21,798 nt of DNA, taken from positions 1 through 21,798 of the IMG/VR virus record IMGVR_UViG_3300043410_001372. One strand, written 5' to 3'. The translations under genes and the position numbers were made by a program. This DNA comes from a virus. The notes under the pieces were generated by a model, which ran no database searches, was not told where the DNA came from, and was given only the letters and a program-made list of their open reading frames with translations. Shown here piece by piece: positions 1 to 6,551 of the stretch; within the stretch, counting starts at the first letter, position 1, and every line of letters begins with the position of its first letter.

Positions 1-322
1 TGTTCTTAGCTGTCAAAGGATTATATGGATTTGGTTTGTTGGCTAGATCGTATGCTCGTTTACCTAGGCTGTTTCTTGCTGTGGCGGCAGTGCCTTGTAT
101 TATTTTTCTACCTACTCCTGCTAGAGTCATCAAGAGATCCTCAGGACTGACTGCAGGTTGTTCGAGCCCAGGCTCTATAGGGCGTCCTTGTTCGTCTCTG
201 GGCAAGCTAATGTTCTTGCCGCGATATTCTGCAGGGGGAATATAGCCCTGTGGCATCCAATCTTTCTGCAACTGTCGTCTAACAGCATCAGCGTCTTCGT
301 TTATAAATTCTCTTGCTCTCAT
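1..322 (-). CDS. Partial late protein with capsid-targeting-like N-terminus
   Basis: This minus-strand frame starts with ATG at 322 and stays open to the window edge, so the 3' end is missing. It begins MRAREFINEDADAVRRQ; the fragment is hydrophilic, with a proline-rich stretch and no domain I recognise. The start overlaps the stop of the upstream minus-strand gene as ATGA (319-322), which implies translational coupling. The first ten residues resemble the T4 internal-protein targeting peptide (MKTYQEFIAE), including an I-x-E site, so I infer a virion-packaged protein. The length and function cannot be judged from the fragment. Confidence 0.75.
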   Translation of the reverse strand, partial: MRAREFINEDADAVRRQLQKDWMPQGYIPPAEYRGKNISLPRDEQGRPIEPGLEQPAVSPEDLLMTLAGVGRKIIQGTAATARNSLGKRAYDLANKPNPYNPLTAKN

Positions 323-1644
323 GCTAGGCTCATGTTAGGATCTTGAGCAATAGCCACATCAAACTTCTCTAAACCTTTCATGATATGACTGAGCCATGCA
401 TCTTTCTCTGTTTTGTCCGATGCTGAGGGTTGCGGCTCTGCGGGTTGTGCTTCTGGTTTAGCTGGCCGTGCAGCTTGCGAGGCCGCAGCATCTTGACGTC
501 TCTGTGCAAGACTCTTTTCAACATTACTCTTACGTTGACCCACACTAGGGTAATCTGGATACTTGGGATCAAAGGGTTCACGCTGATAGGCAATGCTAAA
601 ATTATCCCAGGCTTTTTTACGATCATAGCCTAGATCGTAGGCCAAGAATGCACCATAGACATCTGCATCCATTTCATACTTGCGATTCTGACTTGGACTA
701 GCTTTCTTCTTCCAGTAGTCTTTGTTCTTATAGTTGTAGACATGATGTCCTATTTCGTGTCCAATAGTATAGGCTAGGCAGTCATCTGATAAATCCCAGA
801 AACAGCCCAGATCAACTTCAATTATGTTTCTAGTATAGTCTGCTTGAGCCCAAGCACTGATGCCAGTCATGGGCACATCAATCTTGATAGATGCTAGTGC
901 GGGCCTATCTTCTGGGGGCATAACTCGCTGTAATCGGGCATAGATTGATCGACAACGAGCCAACAGTTTCTTTTGGCGATCTCCCCAAATTTTAAAATCT
1001 TCAGGCTTCCAGAATATTTGGTCAGCTTTGCTGGTCTTATACCAGGTGTCAGCGTTTACCTTGAGCAGAGAGGGATCCTTGGGCTGATCAAACTGATCAT
1101 ACTCATCTTCCTTGACAGCCCTACGGCGAGCCAAAGCCTCTTCCTCATCACTGTTTAGATCCGAGCTATAGGCTAACCCCTGTAGAGCAGCGCCAATAGG
1201 TCCCCCTGTAGCCCAGCGTAGGCCTGTGCCCAGCGTTCTACCCAGGGTGGCCAAACGTCCAGATTTAGGTGCTAGTTTTAAGGGCTCCCAAGCACCTGTT
1301 TGAGGATTGCGTATCTCCGCAGCCGCCGCACTGGTAATCTTGTTGGGTTTGACTTGATCGATAGGCACACGCACCTGTGGCTTGCCTGCACCTGATTTAA
1401 ACTCACGCCCAAACACACCCTCAGCATCACCCTTGCTCCACCATTTGACCTGCCCATTCAAAGGCTCAAAACGTCCCCGCTCTAAGACATGTTTGAGTTC
1501 TTCGGGACTCATGTTACGATAAGCATGTGTAACATCAGCAGGTGTAGATGGATAACGCCCGCTCCACTGAGTGACCATGTCTGTAGGGGGTTCTACTAGA
1601 CGATTGACTTCCGGACCAAAATTGAGTATTTCATATACACGCAT
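319..1644 (-). CDS. HExxH metalloprotease-like late protein, possible internal head protein
   Basis: This 441-residue protein has a zinc-metalloprotease signature near residues 296-300 (HEIGH), followed about 24 residues later by E-M-D-A-D, an ExxxD third-ligand motif as in M48/minigluzincin-type peptidases. The substrate is unknown. Residues about 40-100 (a YRNMSPEELKHVLERG stretch, then KWWSKG) look like the front of an ADP-ribosyltransferase-like fold; this is only an inference. The middle is charged and linker-like, and the tail is rich in Ala, Pro and Gln. I chose ATG 1644 (MRVYEIL) over ATG 1659 because it follows a late-type box (GATAAATA) by 5 bases and matches MRVREIL of the gene at 16767-17387. 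It is paralogous to the protein at 18246-18992 and coupled by ATGA to the next gene. Confidence 0.85.
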   Translation of the reverse strand: MRVYEILNFGPEVNRLVEPPTDMVTQWSGRYPSTPADVTHAYRNMSPEELKHVLERGRFEPLNGQVKWWSKGDAEGVFGREFKSGAGKPQVRVPIDQVKPNKITSAAAAEIRNPQTGAWEPLKLAPKSGRLATLGRTLGTGLRWATGGPIGAALQGLAYSSDLNSDEEEALARRRAVKEDEYDQFDQPKDPSLLKVNADTWYKTSKADQIFWKPEDFKIWGDRQKKLLARCRSIYARLQRVMPPEDRPALASIKIDVPMTGISAWAQADYTRNIIEVDLGCFWDLSDDCLAYTIGHEIGHHVYNYKNKDYWKKKASPSQNRKYEMDADVYGAFLAYDLGYDRKKAWDNFSIAYQREPFDPKYPDYPSVGQRKSNVEKSLAQRRQDAAASQAARPAKPEAQPAEPQPSASDKTEKDAWLSHIMKGLEKFDVAIAQDPNMSLA

Positions 1645-1649
1645 AGGAA

Positions 1650-1657
1650 TATTTATC
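1650..1657 (-). promoter_or_regulatory. T4-type late promoter box (GATAAATA)
   Basis: On the minus strand GATAAATA lies 5 bases before ATG 1644. T4 late promoters need only a TATAAATA box about 5 bases before the start of transcription, so the mRNA would begin at or next to the start codon. Confidence 0.55.
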
Positions 1658-1759
1658 ATAGCACAGGCTTTAAAGAAATGTATAATGTGAGTATGGGCTG
1701 CTAGACTAAGCCCTCAAGCCGCGAAGCGGTAAAAGCGCGGTAGCGATTAAATAGTGTGT

Positions 1760-1984
1760 ATGACACCGCAAGAACAAACTAACTGGATTTGGACACACCT
1801 TGAAAGTGTGGCTTATCTACACTATCCTAATAAACCCGAACTGCAACGTGCATGGATCACGGGCTTTATGCTGAGTCATATACGCGAAGGGCTCCAAGCC
1901 GATAGCCTAAACCAAACTAGACTGTTACGTGCGCTAGATGCCGCAGAACAACGAGCACGACAATTGAACCAAAGGATGCAGTAA
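1760..1984 (+). CDS. Small hypothetical phage protein
   Basis: This 74-residue protein is rich in Gln, Trp and Arg (starts MTPQEQTNWIW) and is predicted mainly helical. I do not recognise it. I use ATG 1760 rather than GTG 1754 six bases upstream. No Shine-Dalgarno is visible; TTAAATA lies shortly upstream and could be a weak late box. It is followed after 3 bases by another Gln-rich small gene, so the two probably share a transcript. Confidence 0.65.
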   Translation: MTPQEQTNWIWTHLESVAYLHYPNKPELQRAWITGFMLSHIREGLQADSLNQTRLLRALDAAEQRARQLNQRMQ

Positions 1985-1987
1985 GAT

Positions 1988-2170
1988 ATGACACAACAGA
2001 GCCTAGACCAAATCATGCAGTTGAGCAGGGAAGAACTAGAGCAGATGACTCAAGAGCGGATCGATCAATGGACGGAACAAGAACAACAGTGGTTGATGTC
2101 ATGGCAAAGAGCAGTGCTAGAACAACGAGGACTAGTGCTAATGGATAATCCCTTATGGCCCAAACAATGA
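1988..2170 (+). CDS. Small Gln/Glu-rich hypothetical protein
   Basis: The protein has 60 residues, is highly charged, rich in Gln and Glu and contains four Trp. A short amphipathic helix or coiled coil seems likely. It starts 3 bases after the preceding stop and its TGA overlaps the next gene's ATG (ATGA at 2167-2170), which supports a coupled three-gene unit. No family is recognised. Confidence 0.65.
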   Translation: MTQQSLDQIMQLSREELEQMTQERIDQWTEQEQQWLMSWQRAVLEQRGLVLMDNPLWPKQ

Positions 2171-2343
2171 ATAAGGCTATTGGCCCCGCTGTTAAACCCT
2201 CTAGATATCGTTATCTTTGGTACGATCCTAGCGTAAAGATGCGCCGGGAAGATTGGATCTATATAGCTGTATTGTTGGGCACAAGTGTAGCGGCATTTGA
2301 TTTGGGCCTGCTCATAGGTTGGATCTGGACTAGACTACTGTGA
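2167..2343 (+). CDS. Small single-pass membrane protein
   Basis: This 58-residue protein has a basic, aromatic N-terminal half (RYRYLWYDP) and a C-terminal hydrophobic segment at about residues 33-55, predicted to cross the inner membrane once. I chose ATG 2167 because it overlaps the previous stop as ATGA; an in-frame ATG exists at 2155. Its early codons (A-I-G-P-A-V-K) contain the recurrent 10-mer GGCCCCGCTG. No function can be assigned. Confidence 0.65.
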   Translation: MNKAIGPAVKPSRYRYLWYDPSVKMRREDWIYIAVLLGTSVAAFDLGLLIGWIWTRLL

Positions 2344-2416
2344 TCTATACAGTGGCCCCGCTGCGGTCATAGCGTATATATGTGCATGTGCGCGGCGTGG
2401 GGCAGGGTTTAGAGGG

Positions 2417-2460
2417 GAGAATGGCAGGAGAATGGCGGGGGAATGGCAGGAGAATGGCGA
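2417..2460. repeat. Four tandem 11-bp repeats
   Basis: Four head-to-tail copies of G(A/G)GAATGGC(A/G)(G/A) with strict 11-base spacing, about one helical turn, so a protein binding each copy would sit on one face of the DNA. The array resembles iterons. Confidence 0.8.
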
Positions 2461-2570
2461 GGTTGAGTAACCATTTAAACTATGCCAATCTGCCTGATAC
2501 CCGGAAAATTTTTATCTACCGTTAGGATCCTACCACCAACCTAGATTATGAATCTTTACCTAGGTTCGGC

Positions 2571-2600
2571 CACACTTTATCACACTTTATCACACTTTTC
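2571..2600. repeat. Three tandem 10-bp repeats
   Basis: CACACTTTAT twice, then CACACTTTTC. A further CACACTTTG copy lies at about 2665-2673. The 10-base period again suggests phased protein binding. Confidence 0.8.
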
Positions 2601-2764
2601 AGTACTTTTTTGATCATATGGCCCCGCTGCGCGGCACCTATACGCAAGGTGGGAAGATCTAGATCACACTTTGCACTATACACTAGTACGGCTCACACTG
2701 TGTTTAATACTAGTTAACAGCTAGAACCGTTAAATACTCTTGTCAACTACTCTAGGTTTAATAT

Positions 2765-2989
2765 ATGATCATAAGCAAAGCTCTTATACGACTGCCAGAA
2801 CATGAAGTCAGTGTTCAAATTGAAGACACTGGGCGTATAGTACTATTTAAACAGCGATCTAGTACCAATCAATGTGACTTTGCTGTTTTTCAAAGCGGAC
2901 AAGGTGTTGAAGCTAGTGAATGGGTACATGAGCCCTTGCCCAGTGTACACTATCAAATTACCACAGCTGACGGTGAACAACTACTCTAA
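2765..2989 (+). CDS. Small hypothetical protein
   Basis: A 74-residue protein starting MIISKALIRLPEHEV, with an alternating hydrophobic/polar pattern suggesting a small beta-rich domain. There is no clear Shine-Dalgarno; the AT-rich TTTAATAT directly before the ATG may be promoter sequence. It is the last gene before the early promoter series and is of unknown function. Confidence 0.55.
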   Translation: MIISKALIRLPEHEVSVQIEDTGRIVLFKQRSSTNQCDFAVFQSGQGVEASEWVHEPLPSVHYQITTADGEQLL

Positions 2990-3009
2990 TACTAGTACTC
3001 GACACTGAC

Positions 3010-3038
3010 TTGACACTGTGCCTGTTTGAGCTTACAAT
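3010..3038 (+). promoter_or_regulatory. Sigma-70 promoter, leaderless output
   Basis: TTGACA, 17-base spacer, TACAAT. The ATG of the GIY-YIG gene (3045) starts 7 bases after the -10 box, at the expected +1, so the message should have no leader. Confidence 0.85.
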
Positions 3039-3044
3039 ATGAGC

Positions 3045-3359
3045 ATGAAAAGAACAGCACGATCCGATTCCAATTACGTAATCTATGCCGCAGAACACAA
3101 TGGGTCTGCTTACATTGGTTTGACTCGCAAGGGCAAGGTCAGTGTGCGCAAGGCTGTAAAAGAGCGGTGGCGCCGGCATATCAGTCGTGCTCGTTGCGAA
3201 GATCGCGATTGGGTTCTGTATCGTTACATTACTGCGGGTAATTGGGACGGTTGGACACACGAGATCATCTGCGTTATACGGGGGCGGGCTGAGGCCTATG
3301 CTTACGAGCGGCATTTGGTTAAACTATTTGCTACAGAATTGAACGATCAGTACTTATAA
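3045..3359 (+). CDS. GIY-YIG nuclease-like protein
   Basis: This 104-residue protein carries a GIY-YIG-type core: Y-V-I-Y at residues 11-14, A-Y-I-G at 22-25, then R-W-R-R-H at 41-45 and a helix with A-Y-E-R-H at 86-90 that could give the metal-binding Glu. Such domains cut DNA in homing endonucleases and repair nucleases. It has a single domain and no obvious DNA-binding extension, so it could be a solitary homing-type or host-DNA-degrading nuclease. ATG 3045 is preferred over the in-frame ATG 3039 because the promoter's -10 box ends at 3038. No ribosome-binding site is possible, so translation would be leaderless. Confidence 0.8.
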   Translation: MKRTARSDSNYVIYAAEHNGSAYIGLTRKGKVSVRKAVKERWRRHISRARCEDRDWVLYRYITAGNWDGWTHEIICVIRGRAEAYAYERHLVKLFATELNDQYL

Positions 3360-3367
3360 CCCGCCGG

Positions 3368-3396
3368 TTGACAGGGTCTTGGCTCTGTGCTATACT
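3368..3396 (+). promoter_or_regulatory. Sigma-70 promoter of gp88-like gene
   Basis: TTGACA, 17 bases, TATACT. It is followed by a leader with AAGGAGCG before ATG 3429. Confidence 0.88.
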
Positions 3397-3428
3397 AGAG
3401 GCTAAGTTAAACACAAGGAGCGACACTG

Positions 3429-4154
3429 ATGTTCAAACTGTTAAGTACTGCCAATCCTAAGATCCAAAAGGGCACCAAATTAGGCTATTTGAGCTTTATC
3501 CTGCACCTTGCTCCTGCTGATCTTAGTGGTAAGGAGACTTGCCCTAAGCGGACAGCTGGTTGCACGAGTGCATGCCTTAATACTGCCGGGCGCGGTGGCA
3601 TGTTCCGTAAGGGTGAAACGACCAATGTGATCCAGCAGGCTCGTATACGCAAGACTCGTTACTTCTTTGAGGATAGAGATGCCTTTATGGAGGACTTGGT
3701 CAGTGACATTATGCGGGCGGTTAATTTTGCACGACGCAAGGGCTTGACTCCCGTGTTCCGCTTGAATGGTACTAGCGACTTGAGCTGGGAGAAGTATCCC
3801 ACTCGCTACGGTGCCAAGAACATCTTTGATCAGTTTCCTACACTACAGTTCTACGACTACACCAAAGTGTTGGGTCGTAAGGTTGCAGATATTCCCAACT
3901 ACCACTTGACGTTCAGTGCCGCAGATGGTAACGAAGCTGACGTGCAGAAGGCTATTAATGCAGGCATGAATGTCACAGTCGTGTTTGACAAGATCCCTGC
4001 AGAGTACATGGGCAAGCCTGTGTTCAATGCAGACGAGACAGACCTGCGCTTCCTGGATCCCAAGGGCGTGGTCCTGGGCTTGAAGGCCAAAGGTCGTGCC
4101 AAAAAGGACACTACAGGTTTTGTGCGCCGTACTATTATGATGAAGGTCGCATAA
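3429..4154 (+). CDS. Gene product 88-like conserved phage protein
   Basis: This 241-residue protein matches what I know of the gp88 family first named in mycobacteriophages. It has an N-terminal S-T-A-N-P-K-I-Q-K-G motif, a cysteine cluster (C-P-K-R-T-A-G-C-T-S-A-C-L) near residue 38, R-L-N-G-T-S-D-L near 112, F-Y-D-Y-T-K near 141 and a conserved N-Y-H-L-T-F-S. The biochemical role is unknown; the cysteines suggest metal binding. It has its own promoter and AAGGAGCG site. The stop overlaps the next start (TAATG), implying coupling to the membrane-protein gene. Confidence 0.88.
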   Translation: MFKLLSTANPKIQKGTKLGYLSFILHLAPADLSGKETCPKRTAGCTSACLNTAGRGGMFRKGETTNVIQQARIRKTRYFFEDRDAFMEDLVSDIMRAVNFARRKGLTPVFRLNGTSDLSWEKYPTRYGAKNIFDQFPTLQFYDYTKVLGRKVADIPNYHLTFSAADGNEADVQKAINAGMNVTVVFDKIPAEYMGKPVFNADETDLRFLDPKGVVLGLKAKGRAKKDTTGFVRRTIMMKVA

Positions 4155-4417
4155 TGAAATTAGATACCAACGAAGTACTACAGTGGATCGGCGCTGTGGG
4201 AATTATAGGGGGCCACTCTTGTAATGCTATTGGCAACTCTCTATTGCTCGCAGGCACTGGTCCTAGTATGTTTCCTTATGCTATCCCTTCATTCTTTCTA
4301 GGAACCTTGTGTTTCTTTGTGTGGACTATACGTGTGGCAAATAAACCACAGATGTTAGTTAACGTTGTAGCATTAGCCCTAGGTGTAGTAGGGTTATATA
4401 ACGCATGGCTGCTATAG
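4154..4417 (+). CDS. Small multi-pass membrane protein
   Basis: The 87-residue protein has about three hydrophobic segments (residues about 8-33, 38-58 and 66-86) and little soluble sequence, so it is probably an inner-membrane protein. It starts at the A shared with the previous stop codon (TAATG). The pattern resembles small three-helix phage membrane proteins; no family is named with confidence. Confidence 0.75.
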   Translation: MKLDTNEVLQWIGAVGIIGGHSCNAIGNSLLLAGTGPSMFPYAIPSFFLGTLCFFVWTIRVANKPQMLVNVVALALGVVGLYNAWLL

Positions 4418-4450
4418 GCCCCGCTGTTAAGCAGCCTAGAAACCCTACGG

Positions 4451-4480
4451 TTGACTGGGATATCGAATCTATTGTACAAT
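4451..4480 (+). promoter_or_regulatory. Sigma-70 promoter
   Basis: TTGACT, 18-base spacer, TACAAT. AAAGGAGC follows before ATG 4508. It is the only promoter of the series with an 18-base spacer. Confidence 0.8.
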
Positions 4481-4507
4481 ACAGACACTTAAACAAAGGA
4501 GCACACT

Positions 4508-4780
4508 ATGGACATCAAGCAAATCAACTCTGCTATCATGTTTGGCACTTGGACTGATATTGAGCTTCGTAGCATGATCGATGCAATCAAATGGAATCGA
4601 AGCCAGCTACAGAAACAGATCAAACGTTCGTTGGCCCTAGGTGACACTGTCTCCTTTACCAGCTCTAAGAATGGTGTAACCTATCAGGGCACGGTGAACA
4701 AGATTGCTCAGAAGTATGTGACCGTTAACACTGCCCAGGGCCTGTGGAAGGTGCCTGCTAACATGTTGGAGGTGGTATAA
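4508..4780 (+). CDS. Conserved phage protein with SH3/KOW-like C-terminal half
   Basis: A 90-residue protein with a helical N-terminal half and a beta-rich C-terminal half (G-D-T-V-S-F near residue 45, G-T-V-N-K-I, then W-K-V-P-A-N-M-L-E-V-V). The layout fits a small SH3/KOW-type barrel and resembles a conserved family I have seen in T4-like phages of aquatic bacteria. No activity is known. The stop shares its last base with the next ATG (TAATG). Confidence 0.8.
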   Translation: MDIKQINSAIMFGTWTDIELRSMIDAIKWNRSQLQKQIKRSLALGDTVSFTSSKNGVTYQGTVNKIAQKYVTVNTAQGLWKVPANMLEVV

Positions 4781-5043
4781 TGTATACCGTAGAGGTTTAT
4801 AAGCGGGATGCTCGTACTCGAAAGGGCGAGCGCCTGTATCACAAGGCAGACTATGATACTGACAATCTCAGCATCCTAGAGCATACTGTCAAACACACAT
4901 GGCGGGCCAGCCAAGGCTTCCGTTATGAAATCCACGAGACCTATGTCAAGCGGACCAACTTAATAGGTGGCGCAGAGTTTGTAGAGCGGTACGATACGCC
5001 CTACTATTGCTCACCAAGTTCCGAGACCTACTGGTCAATGTAA
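4780..5043 (+). CDS. Conserved hypothetical phage protein
   Basis: The 87-residue protein starts M-Y-T-V-E-V-Y-K-R-D and ends with the striking Y-D-T-P-Y-Y-C-S-P-S-S-E-T-Y-W-S-M, a tail I recognise from small conserved phage proteins of unknown role. It is coupled to the preceding gene by a one-base overlap. The start needs no separate promoter. Confidence 0.8.
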   Translation: MYTVEVYKRDARTRKGERLYHKADYDTDNLSILEHTVKHTWRASQGFRYEIHETYVKRTNLIGGAEFVERYDTPYYCSPSSETYWSM

Positions 5044-5247
5044 GATCGCTCCGGCACCCCCCAGCCATACGCCCTGCAACACGCCTGGGTAGTCGCTGGG
5101 GGCTCTGCTTGGCCCTGTTACAGATCCGACAGGCACCCTCGACGTCCACCCCCCTCTGTTCGACTGTTCTATTGTATGATCTTTGGGCTAGGCTGTCAAC
5201 AGCGCCGTGGAATAACCCTACGGGATGGTCTAGTACTAAAGTTGCAG
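5044..5247. other. GC-rich structured intergenic tract
   Basis: About 200 bases without a supported gene and with unusually C-rich sequence. It contains an 8-base-pair inverted repeat (5058-5065 with 5095-5102) and, at 5046-5052, TCGCTCC, the complement of the GGAGCGA ribosome-binding motif. A long frame runs through it, but it lacks a ribosome-binding site and the next promoter lies inside it. Confidence 0.4.
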
Positions 5248-5276
5248 TTGACATTTTGGACCCTTTGCGCTATAAT
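5248..5276 (+). promoter_or_regulatory. Sigma-70 promoter
   Basis: TTGACA, 17 bases, TATAAT; it drives the gene at 5298 through an AGGAGC site. It belongs to the TTGACATTTTGGA...GCGC promoter family of the AT-rich block. Confidence 0.9.
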
Positions 5277-5297
5277 ACATTTTTAACAGGAGCTAAC

Positions 5298-5597
5298 ATG
5301 CGTAAACTTGCACAAACACATTTTGTAAAACTACAGTTTTTAATGCTAAAAACTACAGAAGATTATATTAATTGTTTTATAACAGATACAGCAGAACGTA
5401 GTAGTTTGCCCATGTACGCAAAGGACGTACAGCATAACATTAATGCTTTAGTACAGTTTACACAAGACAAACATGTACAAGAATTACACAATAGTATTAT
5501 GTTGCAGGACACTATAGTACGCGAGCACTACATTGAGGTGCTCCGTTACATAGAAAATAATAATTTAATTCCTGCTTACAACTTCTGTTGCAAATAA
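5298..5597 (+). CDS. Hypothetical early protein
   Basis: A 99-residue, mainly helical protein starting MRKLAQTHFVKLQF and ending N-F-C-C-K. No recognised domain. The start is fixed by promoter 5248-5276 and AGGAG at 5288-5292; a longer in-frame start at 5007 would include the promoter and is rejected. It is the first gene of the AT-rich, GATC-free block and is followed by its own terminator. Confidence 0.8.
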   Translation: MRKLAQTHFVKLQFLMLKTTEDYINCFITDTAERSSLPMYAKDVQHNINALVQFTQDKHVQELHNSIMLQDTIVREHYIEVLRYIENNNLIPAYNFCCK

Positions 5598-5603
5598 ACT
5601 AAT

Positions 5604-5628
5604 AACCCTACAACACGTAGGGTTTTTT
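5604..5628 (+). terminator. Intrinsic terminator
   Basis: An 8-base-pair stem (AACCCTAC / GTAGGGTT) with a 5-base loop, followed by further T residues. It ends the transcript of the gene at 5298. Confidence 0.85.
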
Positions 5629-5637
5629 AATTTTGAC

Positions 5638-5666
5638 TTGACATTTTGGACTAAGTGCGCTATAAT
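5638..5666 (+). promoter_or_regulatory. Sigma-70 promoter, repeated cassette copy 1
   Basis: TTGACA, 17 bases, TATAAT. The 48 bases 5638-5685 (promoter, leader and ribosome-binding site) are identical to 6281-6328. Confidence 0.92.
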
Positions 5667-5689
5667 ATGTTTTTTAGTTAGGAGCGTGT

Positions 5690-5914
5690 ATGTTTACAAA
5701 TTGTGTTGCAAAAGCAAAATTGCAGTTTAACAAAAAACTTAAAACCTATAAATTAATTGTAGCGTTTGTTAATAATAACGATAGTATTACACAACGCAAT
5801 GCAAGTTTTGTTAGCGGAGATATGTGTGCTGAAACTTTAAGCACAGATATTGTGCGTGTTTTGCACAATGCACAGCAAACTCTACGCACTAAAAATATTG
5901 TAATAGTAGAGTAA
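5690..5914 (+). CDS. Hypothetical early protein
   Basis: This 74-residue protein has a basic N-terminal third (K-A-K-L-Q-F-N-K-K-L-K) and a more acidic C-terminal part. It appears to be a small alpha/beta domain with no recognised family. It has its own promoter and AGGAGCG site 5 bases before the ATG. High A+T and strings of Lys/Asn codons match its neighbours to 7869. Confidence 0.75.
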   Translation: MFTNCVAKAKLQFNKKLKTYKLIVAFVNNNDSITQRNASFVSGDMCAETLSTDIVRVLHNAQQTLRTKNIVIVE

Positions 5915-5939
5915 ATTAGTCTACTAATACATAGCGCAT

Positions 5940-5968
5940 TTGACTTTTTGAGCTAAGTGCGCTATAAT
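5940..5968 (+). promoter_or_regulatory. Sigma-70 promoter, diverged cassette copy
   Basis: TTGACT, 17 bases, TATAAT. It lies in a near-repeat of 6265-6328 and is flanked by an imperfect inverted repeat (AGCGCATTT / AAGTGCGCT). Confidence 0.88.
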
Positions 5969-5990
5969 TAGTTTTTTAAGAGGAGCACAC

Positions 5991-6260
5991 ATGTTAGAGA
6001 TTACAAAAACCGGTGACAACAGTTTTTTTGCACAAAACAACGACATCCGCAACTGCGAGGCAATTGTGTTTGCAGAAGCAGTACGCACAGGTCGTACAAT
6101 GTTGCAAGTTATTAATTATGTCTTAGAGGAAGACGACAGCGACACTAATTTGCTGTGCGCTTGTGAGACACTACAAGAAGAGATAGTTAATGCTTACACT
6201 AAGCAAATTATTTTTAGCTACTTAGACAATGAGGCTGCAAAATTTGACCCTATGCGCTAA
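5991..6260 (+). CDS. Hypothetical acidic early protein
   Basis: An 89-residue acidic helical protein (starts MLEITKTGDNSFFAQ) with an E-E-D-D-S-D-T patch in the middle. No domain is recognised; small acidic early phage proteins often bind host proteins, but nothing here shows that. It has its own promoter and AGGAGCAC site. Confidence 0.75.
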   Translation: MLEITKTGDNSFFAQNNDIRNCEAIVFAEAVRTGRTMLQVINYVLEEDDSDTNLLCACETLQEEIVNAYTKQIIFSYLDNEAAKFDPMR

Positions 6261-6280
6261 AGGGCTAATACATAGCGCAC

Positions 6281-6309
6281 TTGACATTTTGGACTAAGTG
6301 CGCTATAAT
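6281..6309 (+). promoter_or_regulatory. Sigma-70 promoter, repeated cassette copy 2
   Basis: TTGACA, 17 bases, TATAAT. A perfect 9-base inverted repeat (AGCGCACTT / AAGTGCGCT) spans from before the -35 box to the -10 box, a possible operator or hairpin. Confidence 0.92.
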
Positions 6310-6332
6310 ATGTTTTTTAGTTAGGAGCAGAG

Positions 6333-6515
6333 ATGAAGCAACTAATTTTGCAAAAGCTATTTGAGGCGGAACAGCTAGTGTTAAGCAAAGCAAAAGTAGA
6401 CGGACTTACGCTAGACGAAGCGGAGTTAAACGACGCAAGCGCAGAGGGGTGCTTTGAAGAGATACGCGAAAAATTTAGTATGTTAGCACAAGCAGTTGAC
6501 TACTACATAGATTGA
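6333..6515 (+). CDS. Small acidic hypothetical protein
   Basis: This 60-residue, strongly acidic, helical protein (starts MKQLILQKLFEAEQL) has no recognised family. AGGAGC lies 5 bases before the ATG. Its last codons (A-V-D-Y-Y-I-D) encode the -35 element of the next promoter, and the -10 box lies just after the stop. Confidence 0.75.
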   Translation: MKQLILQKLFEAEQLVLSKAKVDGLTLDEAELNDASAEGCFEEIREKFSMLAQAVDYYID

Positions 6516-6524
6516 GTGTATAAT
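6496..6524 (+). promoter_or_regulatory. Sigma-70 promoter overlapping a gene end
   Basis: TTGACT, 17 bases, TATAAT. The -35 box and most of the spacer are inside the preceding coding sequence. It drives the gene at 6552. Confidence 0.85.
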
Positions 6525-6551
6525 ATGTTTTTTACACAGAAGGAGCGATAG

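Larger units (their letters stand above)
2344..2764. other. Non-coding tract with repeat arrays
   Basis: About 420 bases without a convincing gene. It holds four 11-base repeats at 2417-2460, three 10-base repeats at 2571-2600 with a fourth degenerate copy at 2664, and two copies of the 10-mer GGCCCCGCTG (2354, 2620). It could be a replication origin or protein-binding control region; no coding signal is seen. Confidence 0.6.

Noticed and set aside
2417-2460. CRISPR-like array
   Set aside because: Repeats are 11 bases with no spacers between them, so this is a tandem repeat.
4405-4557. A 50-residue frame (M-A-A-I-G-P-A-V-K...)
   Set aside because: It overlaps two good genes and a promoter, and has no ribosome-binding site. 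The peptide similarity to the 2167 gene comes from the shared 10-mer.
5007-5597. A 196-residue frame starting at 5007
   Set aside because: The promoter 5248-5276 and an AGGAGC site place the true start at ATG 5298; the upstream part is C-rich and not protein-like.
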